DNA from: Burkholderiales bacterium
GTDB lineage: Bacteria; Pseudomonadota; Gammaproteobacteria; Burkholderiales; Burkholderiaceae_C
Direction of reading: 5' to 3'
DNA length: 64,000 nucleotides
Assembly: GCA_016703325.1 (NCBI GenBank)
Contig: JADJCH010000012.1
Coordinates: 1-64,000, forward strand
Positions 43,090 to 52,375 of this stretch are shown piece by piece. The number at the start of each line of letters is the position of its first letter. Position 1 is the first letter of the stretch. A model generated the notes under the pieces. That model was not told where the DNA came from. It was given only the letters and a program-made list of their open reading frames with translations, and searched no databases. A program made the position numbers and the translations under genes.

Positions 43090-44406
43090 TCAGTGAAACT
43101 GCTCTTCTTCGGTCGAGCCGGACAGGGCCTTCACGGAGGACGAGCCGCCCTGGATCACGGTGGTCACGTCGTCGAAGTAGCCGGCGCCGACTTCCTGCTG
43201 GTGCGACACGAAGGTGTAGCCCTTCTCGCGGGCAGCGAATTCCGGCTCCTGCACCATTTCGGTGTAGTGCTTCATGCCTTCGCCGCGGGCATAGGCGTGG
43301 GCAAACTGAAACGTGTTGTACCAGTTGATGTGGATGCCGGCCAGCGTGATGAACTGGTACTTGTAGCCCAGCGCGCTCAGCTCTTCCTGGAACGCAGCGA
43401 TCTGGCTGTCGTTCAGGTTCTTGCGCCAGTTGAACGACGGCGAGCAGTTGTAGCTCAGCAGCTTGCCCGGGCAGGAAGCATGCACAGCCTGGGCGAACTC
43501 GCGGGCGAAGCCGATGTCGGGCACGCCGGTCTCGCACCACACCAGGTCGGCGTAAGGCGCGTAGGCCACGCCACGGCTGATGGCCTGCTCCAGACCGTTC
43601 TTGACGCGGTAGAAGCCTTCCTGCGTGCGCTCGCCGGTCAGGAAGGGCTTGTCGTTGGCGTCGTGGTCGCTGGTGATCAGGTTGGCAGCTTCCGCATCGG
43701 TGCGGGCCAGCACAATGGTGGGCACGCCCATCACGTCGGCGGCGAAGCGCGCGGCAATCAGCTTCTCGATCGCTTCCTGCGTCGGCACCAGCACTTTGCC
43801 ACCCATGTGGCCGCACTTCTTCACCGCAGCCAGCTGGTCTTCGAAGTGAACGCCGGCGGCACCCGCGGCGATCATGTTCTTCATCAGTTCAAAGGCGTTC
43901 AACACGCCGCCGAAACCGGCTTCCGCGTCGGCGACGATCGGCAGGAAGTAGTCGACGAAGCCTTCGTCACCGGGGTTCACGCCACGGCTCCACTGGATCT
44001 CGTCGGCGCGCTTGAAGGTGTTGTTGATGCGGCGCACCATCGTCGGCACCGAGTCGTAGGCGTACAGCGACTGGTCCGGGTACATCGTCTCGGAGGTGTT
44101 GCCGTCGGCGGCCACCTGCCAGCCCGACAGGTACACGGCTTCCAGGCCAGCCTTGGCCTGCTGCATCGCCTGGCCGGCGGTGATCGCGCCGAAGGCGTTC
44201 ACGTAGCCCTTCTTGGCACCGCCGTTGACCTTCTCCCACAGCGTCTCGGCACCGCGTTTGGCCAGCGTGTACTCAGGCTGCATGCTGCCGCGCAGGCGCA
44301 CCACGTCGGCGGCGCTGTAGCCGCGCTTGACGAGCTTCCAGCGGGGGTTGGTTTCCCAATCGGTGATCAGGGCGTCGATCTGTTGCTGGCGGGTCGGTTG
44401 CGTCAT
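43090..44406 (-). CDS. aceA: Isocitrate lyase
   Basis: A 438-residue glyoxylate-shunt enzyme that splits isocitrate into succinate and glyoxylate. The catalytic loop KKCGHMGGK places Cys198 in the KKCGH motif (196-200). SGWQVAADGN and ADAEAGFGG bind substrate and Mg. ATG 44406 has GGAGG 6 bases upstream and gives the usual MTQPTRQQQIDAL start. Upstream lie two different palindromes, so expression is probably under carbon-source control. Confidence 0.97.
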   Translation of the reverse strand: MTQPTRQQQIDALITDWETNPRWKLVKRGYSAADVVRLRGSMQPEYTLAKRGAETLWEKVNGGAKKGYVNAFGAITAGQAMQQAKAGLEAVYLSGWQVAADGNTSETMYPDQSLYAYDSVPTMVRRINNTFKRADEIQWSRGVNPGDEGFVDYFLPIVADAEAGFGGVLNAFELMKNMIAAGAAGVHFEDQLAAVKKCGHMGGKVLVPTQEAIEKLIAARFAADVMGVPTIVLARTDAEAANLITSDHDANDKPFLTGERTQEGFYRVKNGLEQAISRGVAYAPYADLVWCETGVPDIGFAREFAQAVHASCPGKLLSYNCSPSFNWRKNLNDSQIAAFQEELSALGYKYQFITLAGIHINWYNTFQFAHAYARGEGMKHYTEMVQEPEFAAREKGYTFVSHQQEVGAGYFDDVTTVIQGGSSSVKALSGSTEEEQFH

Positions 44407-44486
44407 GGAAGACCTCCGGAACGGTTGAGGAAAGTAGTCGCTGTCTGGCCGAAAGCTTACCGTTGCTTCGACGGCTCGCCAAGACT

Positions 44487-44506
44487 TATGTCTTATATAA
44501 GACATA
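44487..44506. promoter_or_regulatory. 20-bp perfect palindrome upstream of aceA
   Basis: TATGTCTTATATAAGACATA is a perfect inverted repeat 81-100 bp before the aceA ATG. From memory it resembles the site of GntR-family TCA-cycle regulators (SdhR type) in betaproteobacteria. Its TATATA core could also serve as the -10 of the aceA promoter, so binding would block RNA polymerase. Confidence 0.65.
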
Positions 44507-44544
44507 GGACTGAAATCAATAAAATCAACAACTTGCACGTTGTT

Positions 44545-44559
44545 TTTTGCAATGCAAAA
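44545..44559. promoter_or_regulatory. Second palindrome between aceA and speB
   Basis: TTTTGCA-A-TGCAAAA, a perfect 7-1-7 inverted repeat, lies 139 bp before aceA and 142 bp before speB. TTTGC/GCAAA sites are known for RamB/ScfR-type regulators of acetate and glyoxylate genes, a resemblance only. An AACAAC/GTTGTT repeat adjoins it. Confidence 0.5.
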
Positions 44560-44700
44560 TTCAGTTTCTCGCCATGAGAAAAAATGTCGCGTTGCAGCAG
44601 ATGTGCTTTCCGCATTGTGGAATGCACTTTGAGCCAGTGAAAACCCTGCCCACTTCACCGCGGGACAATGTGGCTCCCGAACGCCGGACCCCTACCACCC

Positions 44701-45669
44701 ATGACCGACTTCGCCTACCGCAGCGCCCAGCATTTCCTCAAGACCGGGCCGGCCCGCAACGGCCAGCCCTTCGCCCTGGCCGGCGTGGCCTGGGACGGTT
44801 CGGTCACCAACCGTCCAGGCGCCCGCTTCGGGCCGGATGCGATCCGGCGAAGCAGCCAGATGCTCTGCGACGGCATCCACCCGCATTTCGATGTCAGCCC
44901 CCTGGGGCCCTGCGGCCTGCCGGAGAAACCAGGCCTGCCCTGGCTGGGAGATCTGGGCGATCTGCCGCTGCCCAACACGTCGCTGGCTTCGATGCGGTCG
45001 GTTCTGGAGGCTCAGGCTGCCTCGCTCCTGGGCCGCCACCACATGGTCTGGCTGGGCGGGGACCATTCCATCACTCTCAGCCTGCTGCGCGCCTACCGGG
45101 CCTGGTTGGGCCAGCCCCTGGCGGTGTTGCACTTCGATGCCCACTGCGACACCTGGGCCGACCATTTCGGCGAACCCAGCGGGCACGGCACCTGGGTGCG
45201 CGAGGCCTTCGAGGAGGGGCTGGTGCTCCCCGAGTGCTTCACCCAGGTCGGCATCCGTTCATCGGGTGATCGCGCAGCGCGGGAGTACGTGGCCGACCGC
45301 GGCGGCGTGATCCACACCGCCCGCTCCCTGCGCGGCCTGGACAACGCAGCACAACTGGCCCCTGCCCTGGACGGCCTGCGCCAGCGCTGGATCTCCAACG
45401 GCCGTCCGCCGCTTTATCTCAGCCTGGACATCGATGTCCTCGACCCTGCTTTTGCCCCTGGTACCGGCACTCCGGAGCCAGGGGGACTCAGTTCCGCCCA
45501 ACTGATTACCTGGCTGGAGGAACTGGCCGACCTGCCCTGGGTGGGCATGGACTGCGTGGAAGTGGCCCCCGCCTATGACCATGCGGAGTTGACCAGCACG
45601 GCCGCCGCCACAGCGGTCTGGACCTACCTCTGCGGCCGCATCGCAGCCCGCAGCACCGGTCGCAACTGA
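44701..45669 (+). CDS. speB: Agmatinase/ureohydrolase-family protein
   Basis: A 322-residue arginase-superfamily enzyme. Binuclear Mn ligands are all present: His122 (GGDHS), Asp146, His148 and Asp150 (FDAHCD), Asp243 and Asp245 (SLDIDVLDP). Agmatinase makes putrescine and urea from agmatine. The position at the head of a polyamine island favours agmatinase over guanidinobutyrase or arginase, but those remain possible. Start ATG 44701; divergent from aceA across 294 bp. Confidence 0.82.
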   Translation: MTDFAYRSAQHFLKTGPARNGQPFALAGVAWDGSVTNRPGARFGPDAIRRSSQMLCDGIHPHFDVSPLGPCGLPEKPGLPWLGDLGDLPLPNTSLASMRSVLEAQAASLLGRHHMVWLGGDHSITLSLLRAYRAWLGQPLAVLHFDAHCDTWADHFGEPSGHGTWVREAFEEGLVLPECFTQVGIRSSGDRAAREYVADRGGVIHTARSLRGLDNAAQLAPALDGLRQRWISNGRPPLYLSLDIDVLDPAFAPGTGTPEPGGLSSAQLITWLEELADLPWVGMDCVEVAPAYDHAELTSTAAATAVWTYLCGRIAARSTGRN

Positions 45670-45918
45670 ACGCACCACCGCTGTGCCATCTCGGGGGGGT
45701 CGCTTGAACCCGGTGCACGCGCAAGCCGACCGCACCAGAACAGGACCCCACACAGGGGCATTTCGACGCACCCGGCGCGCCGTGCGGCCTTGTCGTTGCA
45801 GCCCGATGGTGTGAGGAAACCCACAGGGCCACAGAGCTTGACTTTGCGCAACTCCAGATGCTGCGCCGGGACAAGAATGGCCCATCGCCCCAAAGGGGAG
45901 CACCTCCAGGAGTCCATC

Positions 45919-46476
45919 ATGGTCAGTCCGACCGTTGTTTCCGCCGCCAACCCCATGCCCCATGTCGGCACCCCGGCCGTTGAGTTCGAAGCGCTGGACA
46001 CCGCCCACCGCGATGTGCTCAAGACGCTGGACCAGCTGGCCGAGCTGATCGAACACCTGGATGGCAACGGCGTGGACGACCGGGCCAAGGACCTGGCCAC
46101 CACGGTTGTGCGCTTCTTCAACGAACACGCCCGCCAACACCACCTGGAGGAAGAGCGAACGGTCTTTCCCAGTCTTCTGGCGAGCGGCGACGCCGAGCTG
46201 GTCCAGCACGTGCAGCGCCTGCAGCAGGACCACGGCTGGCTGGAGGAAGACTGGCTGGAACTGGAGCCGCAGCTGGAGGCCGTCTCCAAGGGCTACAGCT
46301 GGTACGACATGGGCCTGCTGCGCGCCGCACTGCCGGTGTTCAAGGCCCTCTACCTGGACCACATCGACCTGGAAGAGACGCTCATCTACCCGGAAGCGAA
46401 GAAGCGCATGGCCGCGCTGCCCGACGCTGGCGTCGGCCGCAGCGGCGCGCAGACGCGTCGCCAGGCCAAGGCCTGA
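45919..46476 (+). CDS. Hemerythrin HHE-domain protein
   Basis: A 185-residue four-helix protein. Di-iron ligands are recognisable: His30 (DTAHRD), His70 and His74/75 (NEHARQHHLEEE), Glu79, His105 (QDHGW), His148 and Glu152 (DHIDLEETLIYPEAKKR). CCAGGAG lies 7 bases before the ATG. HHE proteins sense or bind O2, NO or iron. Its link to the polyamine genes around it is not evident; it stands alone between speB and a bidirectional terminator. Confidence 0.85.
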   Translation: MVSPTVVSAANPMPHVGTPAVEFEALDTAHRDVLKTLDQLAELIEHLDGNGVDDRAKDLATTVVRFFNEHARQHHLEEERTVFPSLLASGDAELVQHVQRLQQDHGWLEEDWLELEPQLEAVSKGYSWYDMGLLRAALPVFKALYLDHIDLEETLIYPEAKKRMAALPDAGVGRSGAQTRRQAKA

Positions 46477-46526
46477 TTTCGACTAGCCCTCGGCAGGGCT
46501 GACCTGGCCCTGTCCCTGCCCGCCCC

Positions 46527-46550
46527 AAAGGCCGCCGTGAGGCGGCCTTT
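46527..46550. terminator. Bidirectional terminator
   Basis: AAAGGCCGCC-GTGA-GGCGGCCTTT, a perfect 10-bp stem followed by T-rich sequence rightward, between the convergent hemerythrin and Lrp-family genes. A at the other flank gives a short T tract for the leftward transcript. Confidence 0.85.
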
Positions 46551-46569
46551 CCTCTTGTCTTCTGCGGCT

Positions 46570-47049
46570 TCAAAGCTCCAGCGCGGTGGTTTTTTTGACC
46601 GTGCGCAGCACCAGCATCGAGTTGGAGCGTTGCACTCCCGGCAACCGAGCCAGCACCTCGGAATGGAAGTTCTCCAGATCCGTCGCATCCTGGTAGGCAA
46701 AACGGATCAGGTAATCGTTGTGCCCCGCCACGTAGTAGCAATCCAGGATGCGCGGCTCCAGCCGCACCGCCTCTTCGAAGCGCGCCAGTGTGTCGGCCGT
46801 GGTGCGCTCCACATTGACGATGGTGAAGGACGTCCCCGCCTGCCCGACGGCCCGCGGATCCAGCAGCGCCACCACCTGGGCGATCACCCCGTCCTCCTCC
46901 AGCCGGCGCACCCGCCGCAGGCAGGCCGAAGGTGACAGGTGCACCCGCTGCGCGAGCTCGACGTTGGACAGACGCGCATCCACCTGCAACTGCCGCAAGA
47001 TGGCGCGGTCGATCGCATCCAGTTGCACCATTTCATGGGTCGTTGGCAT
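46570..47049 (-). CDS. Lrp/AsnC-family transcriptional regulator
   Basis: A 159-residue regulator: helix-turn-helix in the first 60 residues (IDRAILRQLQVDARLSNVELAQRV, PSACLRRVRRLEEDG) and a RAM ligand-binding domain (CYYVAGHNDYLIRFAYQD). GGAG precedes the ATG. It is divergent from the aptA-puu genes across 136 bp, so it is the best local candidate to control them, sensing an amino acid or a polyamine product. No own-site palindrome stands out. Confidence 0.9.
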   Translation of the reverse strand: MPTTHEMVQLDAIDRAILRQLQVDARLSNVELAQRVHLSPSACLRRVRRLEEDGVIAQVVALLDPRAVGQAGTSFTIVNVERTTADTLARFEEAVRLEPRILDCYYVAGHNDYLIRFAYQDATDLENFHSEVLARLPGVQRSNSMLVLRTVKKTTALEL

Positions 47050-47185
47050 GTCGTTGCTCCACGAGATTCACTGACGCAACTTTATGCGAAGTTCTCGGGT
47101 TCATCCGCCCACAAAGCGCAACCCTGTTGTGCACGCTTGTGCCTAGACTGAAAGTCTGCACTGCCACCCCGATGCCCCACCCGCC

Positions 47186-48505
47186 ATGACCGTGAATTCC
47201 CTGCCCAACCTCGACGCCTACTGGATGCCCTTCACCGCCAACCGGCAGTTCAAACAGGCGCCGCGCCTGCTGGCCCGCGCCGAGGGGATGTACTACTGGA
47301 CCGACAGCGGTCGGAAGGTGCTCGATGGCGTGGCCGGTCTCTGGTGCGTCAACGCCGGCCATGCCCGGTCGAAGATCGTCCAGGCCATCCAGGCGCAGGC
47401 GGCGGAGATGGACTACGCCCCGCCCTTCCAGATGGGCCACAGCAAGGCCTTCGAACTGGCCGACCGGGTGACGCAGCTGACGCCGGCGGGGCTGAACCGG
47501 GTGTTCTTCACCAATTCCGGGTCGGAGGCGGTGGACACCGCGCTCAAGATCGCCCTGGCCTATCAGCGGGTGCGCGGACAGGCCTCCCGCACCCGGCTGA
47601 TCGGCCGGGAACGCGGCTACCACGGAGTCAACTTCGGCGGCATCTCGGTGGGCGGCATGGTGGCCAACCGCAAGATGTTCGGCACGCTGATGGCGGGGGT
47701 GGACCACATCCGCCACACCCATGACCCGGCACGCAACGCCTTCAGCGTGGGTCAGCCGGCCCACGGGGCCGAGTTGGCCGATGATCTGGAACGCCTGGTG
47801 GCCCTGCACGACGCCTCCACCATCGCGGCGGTGATCGTGGAACCCGTGGCCGGCTCCACCGGGGTGCTGGTGCCGCCGCAGGGTTACCTGCAGCGCCTGC
47901 GTGAGATCTGCGACCGGCACGGCATCCTGCTGATCTTCGATGAGGTCATCACCGGCTTCGGCCGCACCGGCCAGCCCTTTGCTGCACAGACCTTTGGTGT
48001 CACGCCCGACATCATGACCACCGCCAAGGGCATCACCAACGGCTGTGCCCCGATGGGGGCGGTGTTCGTCAAGCAGGAGATCCACGATGCCTTCATGAAC
48101 GGGCCGGAGCACCTCATCGAGCTCTTCCACGGCTACACCTACTCGGCCCACCCGTTGGCCTGCGCGGCCGGCCTCGGCACCCTCGACACCTATGCAGACG
48201 AGGGCCTGCTGACCCGCGCCAGCGAGCTGCAGGATCACTTTGCGGCACTGGTGCATTCGCTGCGCGATGCGCCCAACGTGATCGACATCCGCAACATCGG
48301 CCTGGTAGGCGGCATCGAGCTCGCACCGCGCCCGGGCGAACCCGGCAAGCGGGCCTTCGACGTTTTCCTGGACTGCTACGACAAGGGGGTGCTGATCCGC
48401 ACCACCGGCGACACCATCGCGCTGTCGCCGCCGCTGATCATCGAGCGCACCCAGATCGAACAGATCGTGGACACGCTGCGCGGCGCGATCTCCCGCGTGG
48501 CCTGA
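47186..48505 (+). CDS. Omega-amino acid:pyruvate aminotransferase (beta-alanine type)
   Basis: A 439-residue class III PLP aminotransferase. LDAYWMPFTANRQFK is the N-terminal mark of beta-alanine:pyruvate transaminases; NSGSEAVDTALKIA binds PLP phosphate; the PLP lysine is in TTAKGITNGCAPMGAV. It may transaminate beta-alanine (from spermidine or 1,3-diaminopropane), GABA or putrescine with pyruvate. First of a same-strand polyamine run; puuB follows 17 bp on. It differs from the second aminotransferase at 52376. Confidence 0.85.
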   Translation: MTVNSLPNLDAYWMPFTANRQFKQAPRLLARAEGMYYWTDSGRKVLDGVAGLWCVNAGHARSKIVQAIQAQAAEMDYAPPFQMGHSKAFELADRVTQLTPAGLNRVFFTNSGSEAVDTALKIALAYQRVRGQASRTRLIGRERGYHGVNFGGISVGGMVANRKMFGTLMAGVDHIRHTHDPARNAFSVGQPAHGAELADDLERLVALHDASTIAAVIVEPVAGSTGVLVPPQGYLQRLREICDRHGILLIFDEVITGFGRTGQPFAAQTFGVTPDIMTTAKGITNGCAPMGAVFVKQEIHDAFMNGPEHLIELFHGYTYSAHPLACAAGLGTLDTYADEGLLTRASELQDHFAALVHSLRDAPNVIDIRNIGLVGGIELAPRPGEPGKRAFDVFLDCYDKGVLIRTTGDTIALSPPLIIERTQIEQIVDTLRGAISRVA

Positions 48506-48522
48506 ACCCGGCGGCACTGCCC

Positions 48523-49833
48523 ATGGCCCTGCTCGACACCGATCGCTCCCTGGCCCGCCACTCCTACTACGCGGCCACCGCGCAACGGGGACCGGGCTGG
48601 GCGCCTCTGCAAGGCCATGTGCAGGCCGATGTGGCCATCGTCGGCGGCGGGCTGGCCGGCCTGTCGGCCGCCCTGGAGCTGGCCGAGCGCGGACGCCGCG
48701 TGGTGCTGCTCGAAGCCGGCGAGGTCGGCGGCGGTGCCAGCGGCCGCAACGGCGGACAGGCCATCCATGGGCTGGCCTGTGCGCCGGGAGAAATCGAATC
48801 CCAGCTCGGCCTGGAGGCCGCCCGGCAGGTGTTCGGCATGTCGGTGGAGGCGCTGGACCTGATCCGCCAGCGCTGCCAGCGTTACCGCATCGACTGCGAC
48901 TGGCGCGACGGCTGGCTGGGTGTGGCGGTGCAACCTCGCAAGGTGCGTGACCTGTTTGCCGATGCCGACCACCTGGCGCAGACCTACGGCTACCCGCTGC
49001 AATGCATCGAGCGCCATGAACTGACCGGCTGGATCGACAGCCCGCGGGTCTGTGCGGCGGTGCACGATCCCCGCTCCGGCCACCTGCACCCCTTGAAGTA
49101 CAGCCTCGGTCTGGCCGATGCGGCCGCCGGCCTGGGCGCCCAACTGCACGAGCACAGCCCGGTGCTGTCGATCAGCGAAGGCCCCCGCCCTGTGCTGCGA
49201 ACCGCCCATGGCGAAGTCTCGGCCACCCAGGTGCTGCTGGCAGGCAACGTCTACCTGCAAGGACTGCAACGCCAGCTGGATGCCCGCATCATGCCGGTGG
49301 GCACCTACATCGTGGCCAGCGAACCGCTGGGCGAAGAACGGGCGCGCAGCCTGATCCCCTGCGGCGCGGCGGTGTGCGACAACAACTGGGTGCTGGACTA
49401 CTACCGGCTCAGCGCCGATCACCGCATGCTCTACGGTGGGCGGGCCACCTACAGCACCGTGACGCCCAGGCGCATGGCCGAGGGGCTGCGCGAGCGCATG
49501 CTGCAGACCTTTCCACAGCTCGATGGCGTCCAGGTGGAACACGCCTGGGGCGGCTTCGTCGATGTGACGATCAACCGGGCGCCCGACTTCGGCCGGTTGC
49601 CGGCCCAGGGCCATGCCCGCAACATCTACTACCTGCAGGGCTTCTCCGGACACGGCCTGGCCTTGACCGGGCTGGCTGGCCAGCTGGTAGCGCAGGCGAT
49701 GTGTGGAGACAGCGAACGCTTCGACCTGTTCGCCCGACTGAAGCACCATCCCTTCCCCGGCGGCTCCTGGCTGCGCACCCCGTTGCTGGTGCTGGGCATG
49801 GCCTGGTATCGGTTGCGTGATGCGGGGTGGTGA
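48523..49833 (+). CDS. puuB: Gamma-glutamylputrescine oxidase-like FAD oxidoreductase
   Basis: A 436-residue DAO-family flavoenzyme. The dinucleotide fold is VAIVGGGLAGLSAALELAERG (GGGLAG at 41-46), with a second FAD signature SGRNGGQ, and the C-terminal block ARNIYYLQGFSGHGLALTGLAG. PuuB oxidises gamma-glutamylputrescine to the aldehyde, releasing ammonia and H2O2. Nearby puuA, puuD and an aldehyde dehydrogenase complete the pathway. Peroxide formed could be cleared by KatG encoded elsewhere in the window. Confidence 0.87.
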   Translation: MALLDTDRSLARHSYYAATAQRGPGWAPLQGHVQADVAIVGGGLAGLSAALELAERGRRVVLLEAGEVGGGASGRNGGQAIHGLACAPGEIESQLGLEAARQVFGMSVEALDLIRQRCQRYRIDCDWRDGWLGVAVQPRKVRDLFADADHLAQTYGYPLQCIERHELTGWIDSPRVCAAVHDPRSGHLHPLKYSLGLADAAAGLGAQLHEHSPVLSISEGPRPVLRTAHGEVSATQVLLAGNVYLQGLQRQLDARIMPVGTYIVASEPLGEERARSLIPCGAAVCDNNWVLDYYRLSADHRMLYGGRATYSTVTPRRMAEGLRERMLQTFPQLDGVQVEHAWGGFVDVTINRAPDFGRLPAQGHARNIYYLQGFSGHGLALTGLAGQLVAQAMCGDSERFDLFARLKHHPFPGGSWLRTPLLVLGMAWYRLRDAGW

Positions 49834-49927
49834 CCCATTCCCCGGCAGGGCTCGGTGAAAGCCCCGCCACGGCCGAAGCTTTCCCTCTGGCACACTCCCT
49901 GCACCAGGGAGACAGGATCATCAACCC

Positions 49928-50767
49928 ATGTCAGTAAGCCCAGGGCGGCCGGACCCGCAACCCGCCGCTGCAAGCCCAATGAACTCCGCGACCTTGTCCC
50001 GCCAGCCTGTGGTGCTGGTGCCTGCCTGCAACCGGATGCTCGGACAGCATCCCTTCCACGTCGCAGGTCAGAAATACGTCGATGCCGTTCGCCTGGCGGG
50101 CTGTCTGCCGCTGGTGGTGCCCTCTGCATCGCCTCAGGAACTGGCCCAGCTGCTGGACCTCGCCGACGGTGTGCTGCTGACCGGCTCTCCATCGAACGTC
50201 CACCCCAGCCACTACGGCGAGGAGGTCTACGACCAGACGTTGCCGCTGGACCCGGTGCGTGACGACTGGACCCTGCCGCTGATCCCGCAGCTGCTGCAGC
50301 GGAGCATGCCGTTGCTGGCGATCTGCCGCGGCTTCCAGGAAACCAATGTCGCACTGGGCGGCAGCCTCTACCAGGCGGTGCAGGAGGTGGACGGCCGCCA
50401 CGACCACCGCGCCCCCGCCGATGCGCCAGCCGAGGTGCAGTACGGCGCGGCCCACACCGTTCAGGTGCAGCCGGGTGGCCTGCTGGCCGATCTGTTCGAA
50501 AGCGGTGCGCAGCTGCGCGTCAACAGCGTGCACGGCCAGGGTGTGAACCGGCTGGCCGAAGGCCTGCGCGTGGAAGCGCTCGCGCCGGATGGCCTGGTGG
50601 AAGCCTTCTCGATCGACTCCGGCCGTGCCAAGGCTCACTTTGCACTGTGTGTGCAGTGGCACCCCGAATGGCGTGCGGCCGACAACCCAGTGTCGATGAC
50701 GCTGCTGCGCGCCTTCGGCGCCGCCTGCCAGGAGTACCGCGACACCCACCGCCCCCCAAACCGCTGA
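49928..50767 (+). CDS. puuD: Gamma-glutamyl-GABA hydrolase
   Basis: A 279-residue class I glutamine amidotransferase-like peptidase (C26). Nucleophile Cys133 (LLAICRGFQE), and His245/Glu247 (QWHPEW) complete the triad; HYGEEVY is typical of PuuD. It frees GABA and glutamate from gamma-glutamyl-GABA. The start may be 49928 or the ATG at 49979. Between puuB and puuA. Confidence 0.93.
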   Translation: MSVSPGRPDPQPAAASPMNSATLSRQPVVLVPACNRMLGQHPFHVAGQKYVDAVRLAGCLPLVVPSASPQELAQLLDLADGVLLTGSPSNVHPSHYGEEVYDQTLPLDPVRDDWTLPLIPQLLQRSMPLLAICRGFQETNVALGGSLYQAVQEVDGRHDHRAPADAPAEVQYGAAHTVQVQPGGLLADLFESGAQLRVNSVHGQGVNRLAEGLRVEALAPDGLVEAFSIDSGRAKAHFALCVQWHPEWRAADNPVSMTLLRAFGAACQEYRDTHRPPNR

Positions 50768-50879
50768 GACGGCCTGTGGCGCACGGCGTGCGCCCCATAC
50801 GGCCGCCCCTTCACAGCGGGCTGAAGCATCTCCGGCCTGACGCTGCGGGCGTCGAACGGGATGGACAACGGGGAACCCC

Positions 50880-52244
50880 ATGGTCAATCGCGACAACCTG
50901 ACTTTCAGCGAACTGGAACAGTGGCTCAACGAACGCCGAGTCACCGAAATCGAATGCCTGGTGCCGGACCTCACCGGCGTGGCGCGCGGCAAGATCCTGC
51001 CGCGGCAGAAGTTCACCGAAGACCGCGGCATGCGCCTGCCGGAGGCGGTGGTGGCCATGGGGGTGACCGGGGAGTTCCCGGAAGAGGGCCCCTACTACGA
51101 CGTCATCAACCCCACCGACCGGGACATGCACCTGCGGCCCGACCCGCGCAGCGTGCGCCTGGTGCCCTGGGCCACCGACCCCACTGCGCAGGTCATCCAC
51201 GACTGCTACGACAAGGAAGGACAGATCGTGCCCTTCGCGCCCCGTTCGGTGCTGCGGCGCGTCTGTGACCTCTATGCGGCCGAGGGCTGGAGCCCGGTGG
51301 TGGCGCCGGAGCTGGAGTTCTACCTGGTGGCACGCAACACCGACCCGGACATCCCGCTCAAGCCGCCCAAGGGACGCAGCGGCCGGGCCGAAACCTCCCG
51401 CCAGGCCTATTCGATCGATGCGGTCAACGAGTTCGACCCGCTGTTCGAGGACGTCTACTCCTACTGCGAGCAGATGGAGCTCAACGTCGACACGCTGATC
51501 CACGAGATCGGCGCCGGCCAGATGGAGATCAACTTCTTCCACGACCACCCGCTCGGGTTGGCCGACGAGGTGTTCTTCTTCAAGCGCACGGTGCGCGAAG
51601 CTGCTCTGCGCCACGACATGTTCGCCACCTTCATGGCCAAGCCGATCGCCGGTGAACCCGGCAGCGCCATGCACATCCACCAGAGTGTGCTGGATCAGGC
51701 CGGCCAGAACATCTTCAGCAATCCGGACGGCAGCCCGAGCCAGGCCTTCCACTGGTACATCGGTGGCCTGCAGCACTACATCCCGGCAGCCATGGCGCTG
51801 TTCGCGCCCTACGTCAACAGCTACCGCCGGCTGGCGCGTTTCACGGCGGCCCCGATCAACATCCAGTGGGGCACCGACAACCGCACCGTGGGCATCCGCA
51901 GCCCGGTGGCCAGCCCGGCGGCCCGGCGCATCGAGAACCGCGTGATCGGCGCCGACGCAAACCCCTACGTCGCGCTGGCCGCCACGCTGGCCTGCGGCTA
52001 CCTGGGCATCAAGAACCGCATCGAGCCCACACCGGAGTGCAAGGGCGACGCCTACCTGGGCGACTTCCAGCTGCCGCGCAGCCTGGGCGAAGCGCTGGAA
52101 AAGCTGCGCCTGGAGCGCGATCTGGCCGCGGTGCTCGGCAGCCCCTTCATCACCGTCTACACCGAGGTCAAGGAGATCGAGTACGCCGAGTTCATGAAGG
52201 TGATCTCCCCCTGGGAACGTGAACACCTGCTGCTCCACGTCTGA
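50880..52244 (+). CDS. puuA: Gamma-glutamylputrescine synthetase
   Basis: A 454-residue glutamine-synthetase-fold ligase. ELEFYLVARN, GQMEINFFHDHPL, AGEPGSAMHIHQSVLD and NRTVGIRSP are the GS-type ATP/metal/glutamate segments. The family joins glutamate to the amino group of putrescine or related amines. Adjacent puuB, puuD and potFGHI favour polyamine over ammonia as co-substrate; it also lacks the adenylylation-loop length of GlnA (about 470 residues). Confidence 0.88.
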   Translation: MVNRDNLTFSELEQWLNERRVTEIECLVPDLTGVARGKILPRQKFTEDRGMRLPEAVVAMGVTGEFPEEGPYYDVINPTDRDMHLRPDPRSVRLVPWATDPTAQVIHDCYDKEGQIVPFAPRSVLRRVCDLYAAEGWSPVVAPELEFYLVARNTDPDIPLKPPKGRSGRAETSRQAYSIDAVNEFDPLFEDVYSYCEQMELNVDTLIHEIGAGQMEINFFHDHPLGLADEVFFFKRTVREAALRHDMFATFMAKPIAGEPGSAMHIHQSVLDQAGQNIFSNPDGSPSQAFHWYIGGLQHYIPAAMALFAPYVNSYRRLARFTAAPINIQWGTDNRTVGIRSPVASPAARRIENRVIGADANPYVALAATLACGYLGIKNRIEPTPECKGDAYLGDFQLPRSLGEALEKLRLERDLAAVLGSPFITVYTEVKEIEYAEFMKVISPWEREHLLLHV

Positions 52245-52288
52245 AGCCGAAACCGGTTCCGCCTCAGTCACTCCAACACTCGCCACCG

Positions 52289-52358
52289 TCATTCCCGCGC
52301 AGGCGGGAATCCAGAAGCCAACGCCCCAGACTGGATCCCCGCCTTCGCGGGGATGACG
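52289..52358. repeat. Paired REP-like inverted repeat
   Basis: GTCATTCCCGCGCAGGCGGG and its near-inverse ending CGCCTTCGCGGGGATGAC face each other across 16 bases. Each arm is itself a hairpin (ATTCCCGC-GCAG-GCGGGAAT; ATCCCCGC-CTTC-GCGGGGAT). The motif ATTCCCGC/GCGGGAAT is a widespread extragenic palindrome (dRS3-like in Neisseria). It fills most of the puuA-aminotransferase gap. Confidence 0.8.
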
Positions 52359-52375
52359 AGATCAAGAGCAAGCAC

